From Alphaproteobacteria bacterium (GTDB lineage Bacteria; Pseudomonadota; Alphaproteobacteria; UBA8366): a DNA stretch of 64,000 nucleotides. Under the pieces are notes generated by a model. The model ran no database searches. It saw only the letters and a program-made list of their open reading frames with translations, and was not told the DNA's origin. The position numbers and the translations under genes are program-made. Below are positions 1 to 9,406 of the stretch, piece after piece (the stretch's first letter is position 1; each line of letters opens with the position of its first letter). The stretch lies in assembly GCA_009377445.1 (NCBI GenBank), contig WHUA01000013.1, forward strand, positions 1-64,000. Reading direction: 5' to 3'.

Positions 1-1122
1 CGCCAGGATCTCATCGTTGAAGTCGTAGCTCGGGTTGTGCAGCATGCCGACGTTCGGATCGGCGCCGTTGCCGATCCGGATATAGGCCCCGGGGCATTTC
101 TCCAGCATGAAGCTGAAGTCCTCGGAGCCCATGATCAGGGACTGGCTGCGGTTGACGTTCTCCTCGCCGACCAGGTCTGCTGCGACGTCGGCGCAGAACT
201 GCGTTTCGTCCGGCGTGTTCACGAGCGGCACGAAGACGGGCCGGAAGTCGAGCGTCGCCTTGGCCCCGAAGGCCTCCGCCAGATTCTCCGTTATCTGCCG
301 CATGCGGTCCTCGGCCAGCCGCATCATGTCATTGGAGAAGCAGCGCACGGTGCCGCCCAGCCGCGCCGACTGCGGGATGACGTTGTAGGCCTCGCCGCCG
401 TGGATCTTGGTGACCGAGACGACCATCGCATCCGTGGAGCGGACGTTGCGCGCGACGATCGTCTGCAGCGCGGTGACGATATGCGCGGCAGCGACGACCG
501 GGTCGACGCTGCGCTCCGGCCACGCGGCGTGCGCGCCGACGCCCTTTATGTCGATATCGAAGAAGGCGGCGCCGGCCATCATCGGGCCGGGGCGGATGGA
601 GAAGCGGCCGGCCTCGAGGCCGGGCAGGTTATGCATGCCGTAGATCGACTCCATCGGGAACTGCTCGAACAGGCCGTCCCGGATCATCGCCGCCGCGCCG
701 CCGAGGCCTTCCTCGGCCGGCTGGAAGATGAAGTGGACGCAGCCCTCGAAGCTGCGCGTGGCGCAGAGGTGGCGCGCCGCGCCGAGCAGCATCGTCGTGT
801 GCCCGTCATGGCCGCATGCGTGCATCTTGCCGTCGTGGCGCGAGCGGTGTTCGAACGTGTTCTCTTCGTGGATCGGCAGCGCGTCCATGTCGGCGCGAAG
901 CCCGATGGCCCGCGGGCTGTTGCCGACGCGCAGCGAGGCGACGATGCCGGTCTTGCCGAGGCCGCGGTGTACCTCCAGGCCGAACGACTCCAGCTTTGCC
1001 GCGACGATGTCCGAGGTGCGCATTTCCTCGAAGCCGAGCTCCGGATGGGCATGAATGTCGCGCCGCCAGTCGCGCATCTCGTCCTGGAATGTGGCGATTC
1101 CTTCGATGGCGTTCAGGCGCAT
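1..1122 (-). CDS. M20 family amidohydrolase (hippurate hydrolase-like), 3' truncated by window edge
   Basis: Reverse strand reads MRLNAIEGIATFQDEMRDWRRDIHAHPELGFEEMRTSDIVAAKLESFGLEVHRGLGKTGIVASLR...GLRADMDALPIHE...GKMHACGHDGHTTMLLGAARHL, the M20D signature. Confidence 0.93.
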   Translation of the reverse strand, partial: MRLNAIEGIATFQDEMRDWRRDIHAHPELGFEEMRTSDIVAAKLESFGLEVHRGLGKTGIVASLRVGNSPRAIGLRADMDALPIHEENTFEHRSRHDGKMHACGHDGHTTMLLGAARHLCATRSFEGCVHFIFQPAEEGLGGAAAMIRDGLFEQFPMESIYGMHNLPGLEAGRFSIRPGPMMAGAAFFDIDIKGVGAHAAWPERSVDPVVAAAHIVTALQTIVARNVRSTDAMVVSVTKIHGGEAYNVIPQSARLGGTVRCFSNDMMRLAEDRMRQITENLAEAFGAKATLDFRPVFVPLVNTPDETQFCADVAADLVGEENVNRSQSLIMGSEDFSFMLEKCPGAYIRIGNGADPNVGMLHNPSYDFNDEILA

Positions 1123-1231
1123 GTGGGCTCGCTCCGGTAGTGAAGTGGATGTCGCACGTCAGCTTATCGCCAGAATCCGGTTTGGGAAGGCCCCGTTTCC
1201 CGGCCTTGACCGGCCGGCCGTTCCAGGATAA

Positions 1232-1246
1232 GAACAAAACAGGAAC
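1232..1246 (+). promoter_or_regulatory. Alphaproteobacterial LexA (SOS) box GAAC-N7-GAAC
   Basis: gaacaaaacaggaac located 19 bp upstream of the imuA ATG; matches the known alphaproteobacterial LexA motif GAACN7GAAC. Confidence 0.8.
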
Positions 1247-1264
1247 AATTATCCGAAGGTATGG

Positions 1265-2002
1265 ATGCCGCACACCCTTTCCGCCCTTCGCGCCGCCATC
1301 GCCCGGATCGAGCGCGGCGGGACGGCCGCGGCGCAGCGCGGCGCCGTGCCGCTCGGCCTTGCCGCGATCGACGATGCCCTGCCGGGCGGCGGGCTCGCGG
1401 CCGGGGCGGTGCACGAGGTGACGGGCAGCGCCGCCGGGGGCTTCGCCGCCATGCTGGCGGGGCGCTTCGCGGGGCCGGTGCTGTGGTGCGTCATGGAACG
1501 CTCGCCCACCGATCTGTATGGGCCGGGCCTTGCGGCCTTCGGGCTCGACACGCGGCGGCTGGTCGTCGCGCGCTGCCCCAGCCGGCAGGACATGCTGTGG
1601 GCGATGGAGGAGGGGCTGCGCGATCCCGCTCTCGCCGTCGTGGCCGGCGAGCCGGACCGGGCGATCGCGCTGACTGCGAGCCGCCGCCTGCAACTCGCCG
1701 CCGAGACGGGCGGCGTCACCGGGCTGGTGCTGCGGCACGGGGCGGAGGACGGCGCGCTGTCGCCGAGCGCGGTGTTCAGCCGCTGGCGGGCCGAGTCGCT
1801 CCCCGCGCTGGGCGCGCTCAGCGCGCCGGCGGAAGGCGCGCGCTGGCGGCTCGAGCTGCTGCGCTGCCGCGGCGGGATCGGTGAGATACAGCAGAGAACA
1901 TGGACAGTGGATTGGTGCGATGCGACGCGTGATCTCTCTCTGGTTTCCGGTTCTCGCCATCGACCGGCTGCGGCGGGAACGGCCGAGCGCTTGGCGGGAT
2001 GA
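1265..2002 (+). CDS. imuA: ImuA, RecA/SulA-like SOS mutagenesis accessory protein
   Basis: MPHTLSALRAAIARIERGG...LGLAAIDDALPGGGLAAGAVHEVTG; directly upstream of imuB and dnaE2. Confidence 0.85.
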   Translation: MPHTLSALRAAIARIERGGTAAAQRGAVPLGLAAIDDALPGGGLAAGAVHEVTGSAAGGFAAMLAGRFAGPVLWCVMERSPTDLYGPGLAAFGLDTRRLVVARCPSRQDMLWAMEEGLRDPALAVVAGEPDRAIALTASRRLQLAAETGGVTGLVLRHGAEDGALSPSAVFSRWRAESLPALGALSAPAEGARWRLELLRCRGGIGEIQQRTWTVDWCDATRDLSLVSGSRHRPAAAGTAERLAG

Positions 2003-3455
2003 GCCGCTCGCCCTGACGCGGGAAAGCGCCGGGCGGGTGCTCGTCTCGGCGCTCAACGAGGCGGCGCAGGCGGCGGGTCTTTCACCCGGCATGGCGCTTG
2101 CCGATGCGCGCGCCGTCGCGCCCGCGCTCGCTACCCTGCCGGCCGATCCTGCCGCCGATGCCGCCCTGCTCGCGCGGATCGCGGCCTGGTGCGGGCGCTA
2201 CACGCCCTGGACCACGCCGGAAGGCGAGGACGGCGTCTGGCTCGATGCGACCGGCTGCGCCCATCTGTTCGGCGGCGAGCGCGCGATGCTGCGAGACCTG
2301 CTGTCGCGCCTCGCCGGATTCGGCATGACGGCGCGGGGCGCGCTCGCCGATACGCCGGGCGCGGCCTGGGCGCTGTCGCATTACGGCGAGGGCAACCGCA
2401 TCGTGCCGCCGGGCGGCGCCGGGAAGGCGCTGGCCGCGCTGCCGGTGGCGGCGCTCCGGCTGGAGCCGGACGCGGTCGCCGGGTTGAGACGCCTCGGCCT
2501 GAAGCGCATCGGCGATCTCTATGCGCTCCCGCGCGCGCCGGTGACGCTGCGTTTCGGCGACGCGGTGATGCGCCGCCTCGCCCAGGCGCAGGGCCGCATC
2601 GCCGAGCCGGTTTCGCCCGGCCGCCCGCCGCCGCGTTTCCGCGCGCGCCTCGCCTTCGCCGAGCCGGTCGGGCGAGCCGACGACATCGCAGAAGCGCTGC
2701 ACCGCCTGCTGCACGACCTCTGCGAGCAGCTCGACCGCGCGCAGCAGGGCTGCCGCCGGCTCGAGCTGACGCTCTACCGGGTCGACGGCTCGGTGCAGGG
2801 CGCGGCGGTCGGCACCGCGTACCCGGCGCGCGACGCCGCGCATCTCGCCCGGCTGTTCGCCGAGCGCCTCGGCCATCTCGACCCCGGCTTCGGTGTCGAG
2901 ATGGCGACGCTCGGAGCGCCGGTCACCGAGCCGCTCGCCCCGGCGCAGGTCACGGCGCAGGTCACGGCCCCCGGCACGCGGAATATCGGGCCGAAGCCGG
3001 ACGCCGCGCTCGCGCCCTTGCTGGATCGTCTGGGCAACCGTCTCGGCTTCGGCCGGCTGGTCGCGCTTGAGCCCTTCGAAAGCCATCTGCCGGAACGCGC
3101 CTCGCGGGCCGTTCCGGTCGCAGAGCGAGGGCACGCCGGCGATTGGCGCCGCGCCGCGCCGCGGCCACTCCGCCTGCTATCCCGGCCCGAGCCGCTGGAG
3201 ACCGTCTCGCCCGTTCCCGAGGACGGCCCGCCGGCCGCCTTCCTGTGGCGGCGGGTGCGTCATCGCCTCCGCGCCGCCGAGGGGCCGGAGCGTATCTCCC
3301 CCGAATGGTGGCGGCCCGGCCCCGCCTGGGCCCGCGGCCCGCGCGACTACTGGCGGGTCGAGGATGAGGAGGGCCGGCGCTTCTGGCTGTTCCGCGAGAC
3401 CCAGCCCCGCCGCGACGGCGCCCCCCGCTGGTTCCTGCACGGGCTGTTCGCATGA
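1920..3455 (+). CDS. imuB: ImuB, Y-family DNA polymerase-like protein
   Basis: MRRVISLWFPVLAIDRLRRERP...; start overlaps the 3' end of imuA; followed by dnaE2. Confidence 0.9.
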   Translation: MRRVISLWFPVLAIDRLRRERPSAWRDEPLALTRESAGRVLVSALNEAAQAAGLSPGMALADARAVAPALATLPADPAADAALLARIAAWCGRYTPWTTPEGEDGVWLDATGCAHLFGGERAMLRDLLSRLAGFGMTARGALADTPGAAWALSHYGEGNRIVPPGGAGKALAALPVAALRLEPDAVAGLRRLGLKRIGDLYALPRAPVTLRFGDAVMRRLAQAQGRIAEPVSPGRPPPRFRARLAFAEPVGRADDIAEALHRLLHDLCEQLDRAQQGCRRLELTLYRVDGSVQGAAVGTAYPARDAAHLARLFAERLGHLDPGFGVEMATLGAPVTEPLAPAQVTAQVTAPGTRNIGPKPDAALAPLLDRLGNRLGFGRLVALEPFESHLPERASRAVPVAERGHAGDWRRAAPRPLRLLSRPEPLETVSPVPEDGPPAAFLWRRVRHRLRAAEGPERISPEWWRPGPAWARGPRDYWRVEDEEGRRFWLFRETQPRRDGAPRWFLHGLFA

Positions 3456-3534
3456 AGATTCAGGTAAAGCCGCTTTCCAGGCGGATGTCCACTGCTGTTC
3501 GGTTGAGCATTCGGCGGCCCGCCGGATCGGTGCG

Positions 3535-3628
3535 CATGGACTCCCCGGACAAGCCGGGGAGTGACGATTTTATTTATAACCAAACACTTATCGTCATTGC
3601 CGCACTTGTTGCGGCAATCCACGGACGG
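3535..3628. repeat. Paired REP/BIME-like palindromes (family A, copy 1)
   Basis: ctccccggacaagccggggag (3541-3561) and ttgccgcacttgttgcggcaa (3597-3617) with spacer ...ccaaacacttatcgtcatt; same architecture at 15853-15946. Confidence 0.8.
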
Positions 3629-3720
3629 ATGCCGGAGCAGCATCGGTTTCGCGTCTCGGGACGGCCAGTTTCGACGGCCACATTCAACGCGAAGCGGGCA
3701 GCGGCGGGTCGAGCTGTGAC

Positions 3721-6700
3721 ATGACCCCCTACGCCGAGCTTCAGGTCACCACGAACTTCAGCTTCCTGCGCGGCGCGTCGCATGCGCATGAACTGGTGCG
3801 GCAGGCGATCGCGCTCGGCCATGCGGCGATCGCGGTCGCCGACCGCAACACGCTCGCCGGCGTGGTGCGCATGCATATTGCGGCGAAGGAGGCGGGCATC
3901 CACCTGGTCGTCGGCGCCCGGCTCGATCTGCTCGACGGGGCGAGCCTGCTCGCCTTTCCGCAGGACCGCGCCGCCTATGGCCGGCTGTCCCGCCTGATCA
4001 CGCTTGGCCGCCGCCGCGCGCCGAAGGGGGAATGCGATATTTCCCGGGCTGATGTCTTCGCGCATGGCGAGGGCATGCTGTTCGTCATGCTGCCGCCGGA
4101 AGCGCCGGCGCTGCCCGACGATGTCTTTGCCGGCGAGTTGCGCGCATTGGCCGCCGCTTTCCCCGGCTGCTGCTATCTCGCCGCGCAGAATCTGCTACAG
4201 GGCGACGACCACCGCCGGCTGGCGCGGCTCGCGGCGCTGGCCGAAGCGTGCGGCGTGTCGCTGGTCGCGGCCAACGACGTGCACATGCACGAGCCGGGGC
4301 GCAGGCCGCTGGCCGACGTCATGACCTGCATCCGCGAGCATTGCACCGTCGACGAGGCGGGCTATCGCCTCGCCGCGAACGCCGAGCGCCACCTGAAATC
4401 GCCGGACGGCATGGCCCGCCTGTTCCGCGGCTATCCGGACGCGCTCGCCCGCACGGTCGAGATCGCCGGGCGCTGCGCCTTCAGCCTCGACGAGCTGCGT
4501 TACGAGTATCCGGACGAGGCCGTCGCAGAGGGCCTGACGCCGCAGGAGACGCTGGCCCGCCTCACCTGGGAAGGCGCGAAGGCGCGCTATCCCGGCGGCG
4601 CGCCGAAGCAGGTCAAGGCGACGATAGAGCACGAGTTGGCGCTGATCGGGCAGCTCGGCTACGCGCCCTATTTCCTCACCGTGCAGGACATCGTCCGCTT
4701 CGCCCGCGAGCGCGGCATCCTGTGCCAGGGGCGGGGCTCGGCGGCCAATTCGGCGATCTGTTACTGCCTCGGCATCACCGCGGTCGACCCGTCGCGCCTC
4801 GACCTCCTGTTCGAGCGCTTCGTCTCGGCCGAGCGCAACGAGCCGCCGGACATCGACGTCGACTTCGAGCACGAGCGGCGCGAGGAGGTCATCCAGTACA
4901 TCTACGGGAAATACGGCCGCGAGCGCGCCGGCATGACGGCCGTCGTCTCCTGCTTCCGGGCGCGCGGCGCGATCCGCGAGGTCGGCAAGGCGCTGGGCCT
5001 CAGCGGCGACACGGTGACCGCGCTGTCGGGGCAGGTCTGGGGCTGGTCGAGCGATGCCATCGACGACGCCCAGGTGCGCGAGATCGGCCTCGACCCCGGC
5101 GACCGGCGGCTTCGCCTGGCGCTGCGCCTGACCGGCATCCTGATCGGCTTCCCGCGCCACCTGTCGCAGCATGTCGGCGGCTTCGTCATCAGCCGCGGCC
5201 CGCTCTCCGAGACCGTGCCGATCGAGAACGCGGCGATGGCGGACCGCACCGTCATCGAATGGGACAAGGACGACCTCGACGCGCTCGGCATCCTCAAGAT
5301 CGACATCCTGTCGCTCGGCATGCTGACCTGCATCCGCAAGGGCTTCGAGCTGATCCATCGCCATTACGGCAAGGACTACGACCTCGCCACCGTGCCGGCG
5401 GAGGACTCCAAGGTCTACGACATGCTGTGCCGGGCGGATTCGATCGGCGTCTTCCAGGTCGAGAGCCGCGCCCAGATGGCCTTCCTGCCGCGCATGAAGC
5501 CGCGCGATTTCTACGACCTGGTGATCGAGGTGGCGATCGTCCGCCCCGGGCCGATCCAGGGCGACATGGTGCATCCCTATCTCCGGCGGCGGAACGGCGA
5601 GGAGCGGGTCGAGTATCCCTCGGCGGAATTACGCGACGTGCTGGCGAAGACGCTGGGCGTGCCTTTGTTCCAGGAGCAGGCGATGAAGATCGCCATCGTC
5701 GGCGCCGGCTTCGCGCCGTCCGAGGCCGACCGGCTGCGCCGCGCCATGGCGACCTTCCGCCGCGTCGGCACGATCCATACTTTCCGCGAGAAGTTCGTCG
5801 CCGGGATGAGCGCGCGCGGCTACGACCCTGAATTCGCGGAGAGATGCTTCAACCAGATCGAAGGCTTCGGCGAGTACGGCTTCCCGGAAAGCCACGCCGC
5901 CAGCTTCGCGCTGCTGGTCTATGTCTCGGCTTGGATGAAGTGCCATTACCCGGCGGTCTTCGCCGCCGCGCTCCTCAACAGCCAGCCGATGGGCTTCTAC
6001 GCCCCGGCGCAGATCGTGCGCGACGCGCGCGAGCACGGCGTGACGGCGCTGCCGCCCGACGTCAACCTGTCGGACTGGGACGCGGCGCTCGAGATCGATC
6101 CCGATCCGGCGCGCGGGATGGCGCTCCGCATCGGCCTGCGGCAGATCAAGGGACTGTCCGAGGAAGATGCCAAGGCCGTCGTCGCCGAGCGCGGCAACGG
6201 CTACCGCGACGCCGCGGCGCTGTGGCGGCGCAGCGGGCTTAAGCCCGCGGTGCTGGAAGCGCTGGCCCGCGCGGACGCCTTCGGCTCGATGGGCCTGAGC
6301 CGCCGCCGGGCGCTGTGGGCGGTCAAGGGGCTGGGCGAGGCGCCGCTGCCGCTTTTCGCCGCGGCGGGCGAGGCCGAGCGCGGCGAGGAGCCCGAGGTCG
6401 CGCTGCCCGACATGCCGATCGGCGAGGAGGTGGTGGAGGATTATTCCTGGCTCCGCCTGTCGCTGAAGCGCCATCCGCTCGACCTGCTGCGGGGCGAGAT
6501 GGATGCCTTGGGCGCGATCCCGTCGGCGCGGCTGATGGAGACGCCGGCCGATGCGCGGGTGACGGTCGCCGGCCTCGTGCTGGTGCGGCAGAGGCCGGGC
6601 AGCGCCAAGGGCGTCATCTTCGTCACGGTGGAGGACGAGACCGGCGTCGCCAACATCATCGTCTGGCCCAAGGCCTTCGAGAAGTTCCGCCGCATCGTTC

Positions 6701-6978
6701 TGACCGCGCGGCTGCTGCGCGTGACCGGCCGGCTGCAGCGCGAAGGCATCGTGGCGCATATCGTGGCCGACAAGCTGGAAGACCTGTCCGGGCATCTCGA
6801 CGCGCTGGCCGAGATGGATGAGTTCGCGCTGACGGTGAGCCCCGCCGACGAGGTGAAGCGGAATGTCGACCTCGACACCCGCGCCGCCGCCTTGCGCCGC
6901 CGCCGGCCGCCGGCCGCGCGCGCCAAGCACCCCCGCGAGCAGGCGAAGGCGCTGTTCCCGAGCCGGGATTTTCATTAG
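3721..6978 (+). CDS. dnaE2: Error-prone DNA polymerase III alpha subunit DnaE2
   Basis: 1085 aa; MTPYAELQVTTNFSFLRGASHAHELV...QGRGSAANSAICYCLGIT...PPDIDVDFEHERREEVIQYIYGKYGRERAGMTAVV. Confidence 0.96.
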   Translation: MTPYAELQVTTNFSFLRGASHAHELVRQAIALGHAAIAVADRNTLAGVVRMHIAAKEAGIHLVVGARLDLLDGASLLAFPQDRAAYGRLSRLITLGRRRAPKGECDISRADVFAHGEGMLFVMLPPEAPALPDDVFAGELRALAAAFPGCCYLAAQNLLQGDDHRRLARLAALAEACGVSLVAANDVHMHEPGRRPLADVMTCIREHCTVDEAGYRLAANAERHLKSPDGMARLFRGYPDALARTVEIAGRCAFSLDELRYEYPDEAVAEGLTPQETLARLTWEGAKARYPGGAPKQVKATIEHELALIGQLGYAPYFLTVQDIVRFARERGILCQGRGSAANSAICYCLGITAVDPSRLDLLFERFVSAERNEPPDIDVDFEHERREEVIQYIYGKYGRERAGMTAVVSCFRARGAIREVGKALGLSGDTVTALSGQVWGWSSDAIDDAQVREIGLDPGDRRLRLALRLTGILIGFPRHLSQHVGGFVISRGPLSETVPIENAAMADRTVIEWDKDDLDALGILKIDILSLGMLTCIRKGFELIHRHYGKDYDLATVPAEDSKVYDMLCRADSIGVFQVESRAQMAFLPRMKPRDFYDLVIEVAIVRPGPIQGDMVHPYLRRRNGEERVEYPSAELRDVLAKTLGVPLFQEQAMKIAIVGAGFAPSEADRLRRAMATFRRVGTIHTFREKFVAGMSARGYDPEFAERCFNQIEGFGEYGFPESHAASFALLVYVSAWMKCHYPAVFAAALLNSQPMGFYAPAQIVRDAREHGVTALPPDVNLSDWDAALEIDPDPARGMALRIGLRQIKGLSEEDAKAVVAERGNGYRDAAALWRRSGLKPAVLEALARADAFGSMGLSRRRALWAVKGLGEAPLPLFAAAGEAERGEEPEVALPDMPIGEEVVEDYSWLRLSLKRHPLDLLRGEMDALGAIPSARLMETPADARVTVAGLVLVRQRPGSAKGVIFVTVEDETGVANIIVWPKAFEKFRRIVLTARLLRVTGRLQREGIVAHIVADKLEDLSGHLDALAEMDEFALTVSPADEVKRNVDLDTRAAALRRRRPPAARAKHPREQAKALFPSRDFH

Positions 6979-6993
6979 GCTCCCTCCCGTTCC

Positions 6994-7884
6994 ATGCCAA
7001 GCGCCGCATCGCCAAGCCGGAGACCGCCGCTGCCACCCGTCGATATGCGTCCAAATCGGACAACGCCGCCGATCTTCAAGAACGCCGCTATCGAGCTGCG
7101 CCAGTGCCGTTACGGCGTGATGCTGTACAACGCCAACGACGCCTATATCGGCCGGTCCCTGCAGATCTACGGCGAATACTGCGAAGACGACGTCCGCCTG
7201 TTCCGAAAGGTGGTGCACCCGGGCCACACCGTACTCGATATCGGCGCCAACATCGGGGCGCATACGGTGTTTCTCGCAAAGACGGTCGGAGCAGCGGGCC
7301 GCGTCATTGCCATCGAGCCGTTGCGGAGCAACTTTCAGATGCTTTGCGCAAATCTTGTCCTCAACGGGATAGATCACGCAGAGCCGATACGGGCGGCGGT
7401 CGGCCGCGAGGCGGGTACGGTACGGGTGCCGCGCGCGGGTCTGATGAATGTCGGCAATCAGGGGGCCTTTTCCCTGAAGGACCCTTCGGCCGAAGGAACC
7501 GCCTTGGAACCGGTCCCGATGACGACAATCGATGCGTTAAGCCTCGACGCCTGTCACTTCGCGAAAATCGACGTCGAGGGCATGGAGGACGACGTTATCC
7601 GGGGCGCCGCCGCGACTCTCAAGCGACACCGGCCGATCCTGTACCTCGAGAACAACCGGCGGAATGAATCGCCCGCCCTCATCCAGAGCCTGTTCGAGCT
7701 GGACTATTGCTGCTTCTGGCACCCGACCAGCTATTTCAATTCGGACAACTATTTCGGAAACGAACAGAACGTGTTCCGTAAAGCCGTCGAGCTCAATATG
7801 GTCGCCGTGCCGCGGATCGTCGCGCATCTCGTGGACGGGATGCCCCAAGTCGCGTCACCGGACGATTGGCCGGCACGCAAATAG
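6994..7884 (+). CDS. FkbM family SAM-dependent methyltransferase
   Basis: HPGHTVLDIGANIGAHTVFLAKTVG...VIAIEPL...FAKIDVEGMEDDVIRGA; true start may be 7045. Confidence 0.85.
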   Translation: MPSAASPSRRPPLPPVDMRPNRTTPPIFKNAAIELRQCRYGVMLYNANDAYIGRSLQIYGEYCEDDVRLFRKVVHPGHTVLDIGANIGAHTVFLAKTVGAAGRVIAIEPLRSNFQMLCANLVLNGIDHAEPIRAAVGREAGTVRVPRAGLMNVGNQGAFSLKDPSAEGTALEPVPMTTIDALSLDACHFAKIDVEGMEDDVIRGAAATLKRHRPILYLENNRRNESPALIQSLFELDYCCFWHPTSYFNSDNYFGNEQNVFRKAVELNMVAVPRIVAHLVDGMPQVASPDDWPARK

Positions 7885-7901
7885 GCGCCCGGTCAGGAGT
7901 C

Positions 7902-9314
7902 CTACCCGAACATCCCGAGCCAGCGCCACCATAGGAAATTCAACGGCGTAATGACCGAAACGTAGATCGCGCTGTAAGCCAGGCAGAAGCGCAGCATGCG
8001 CCGGTAGGCGACGCCGCCGAGCAGCATCGCGGTCAGCACCGGGGCGATCTGGTAGGGCAGCAGGATGAACATGAAGCTCAGCACCTGCGACAGCATCGCC
8101 GTCTCCAGCGGCCAGCCGGTGGCGCGCGCGATCTCGCCGGCGAGCGGCGTCAGCACCGCCGACGTGCCGGCCGGGTTCGCCGCCAGCGACAGCATCGCGC
8201 CGACCGCCAGCATCGCGCCGAAGTTATAGGCGTCGTGGCCCGGCGCCAGCCCCACGAGCTGGATCAGCAGCGCGCCCAGCGTCTTGGCGAGGCCGGTATG
8301 CGCCACCACCGCGCCCAGGCCGATGATGCCGGCGACGAAGAACCACGGCGTGTAGTTCACGTTCTCGCTGAGCGCCTTCGGCGGCACCAGGCCGGTAACC
8401 GGCAGCAGGCAGAGCACCGCCGCGCCGAGCGCCACCCAGGCGGGCGAGGTGTGGTGCAGCGAGTCCGTCGTCCACAGCAGCAGCGTGCAGGCCAGGATGA
8501 CGGTGAGCAGCCGTTCCTGACGGCCGAGCGGCTTGCGCGGCTCGGGGTGGAAGGGCTCCGGCTGCTTGTCGCGGAAGGCGACCATCGCGAGCGGGATGAT
8601 CGTGACGAGCGCCAGCGTCCCCGCCACCGTCAGGTTGAGCACCAGGAAGGGGCCGTATTGCAGCGTGATCTTGTAGATGCTCTCGATCAGGCCGGTCATG
8701 ACGATGTTCGGCACCGTGGCGGGCAGGATGCCCATCGGCGCGACCACCGTGGCGAAGCTCGCCACGATCACCAGCCCGTCGCGGCCCCGGGTGCCCGGCA
8801 GGTAGCCGGCCCGTTCGGCCAGCGCGGTGACGATCGGCACCAGCAGCACCACCCGGCTCATCGCCGACGGCATGACGAAGGCGAAGCCGAAGGAGGTCAT
8901 CGCCACCCCGAAGACGAGGCGGTTCCACGATGCGCCGAAATGCAGAAGCACCGTCTCGGCGATGCGGGTCGCGAGGCCGGTGCGGTGCAGCGCCAGGCCC
9001 AGCACGACGCCGCCGAAGACCAGCCAGATCGCCCCGGCATGGAAGCCCGCGAACACGACATTGGGCGGCGCTACCTGCAGCACCAGCGCCAGCACGAAGA
9101 ACAGGAAGCTGGTGACGTGCGGCGGCAGAGCCTCGGTCGACCAGCAGCCGACGGCGATGAAGATGAGGCCGAGCGCGCGCACGGCATTGGGCTCCATGCC
9201 GCCGAGCGGCGGCCCTGCCAGCAGGATCGCGCCCGCGCCCAGCAGGATCGCCGCGACGATCCTGCCCGCGCGCGACGGTCCGGAGGGGTGCGCTTCCCTT
9301 GCTGCTGCCGACAT
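7902..9314 (-). CDS. DASS/SLC13 family divalent anion:Na+ symporter
   Basis: 470 aa hydrophobic multi-TM protein; LGLIFIAVGCWSTEALPPHVTSFLFFVLALVL...NFGAMLAVGAMLSLAANPAGTSAVLTPLAGEIA. Confidence 0.85.
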   Translation of the reverse strand: MSAAAREAHPSGPSRAGRIVAAILLGAGAILLAGPPLGGMEPNAVRALGLIFIAVGCWSTEALPPHVTSFLFFVLALVLQVAPPNVVFAGFHAGAIWLVFGGVVLGLALHRTGLATRIAETVLLHFGASWNRLVFGVAMTSFGFAFVMPSAMSRVVLLVPIVTALAERAGYLPGTRGRDGLVIVASFATVVAPMGILPATVPNIVMTGLIESIYKITLQYGPFLVLNLTVAGTLALVTIIPLAMVAFRDKQPEPFHPEPRKPLGRQERLLTVILACTLLLWTTDSLHHTSPAWVALGAAVLCLLPVTGLVPPKALSENVNYTPWFFVAGIIGLGAVVAHTGLAKTLGALLIQLVGLAPGHDAYNFGAMLAVGAMLSLAANPAGTSAVLTPLAGEIARATGWPLETAMLSQVLSFMFILLPYQIAPVLTAMLLGGVAYRRMLRFCLAYSAIYVSVITPLNFLWWRWLGMFG

Positions 9315-9406
9315 GGGTAGAGTCCGGGGATACGGGTTGGCGGGCCACCGTCATATCAGAACATCCGGCGCGCGCCTACTTCGCCGCCGCCAGGGAGGAG
9401 ACGCCG

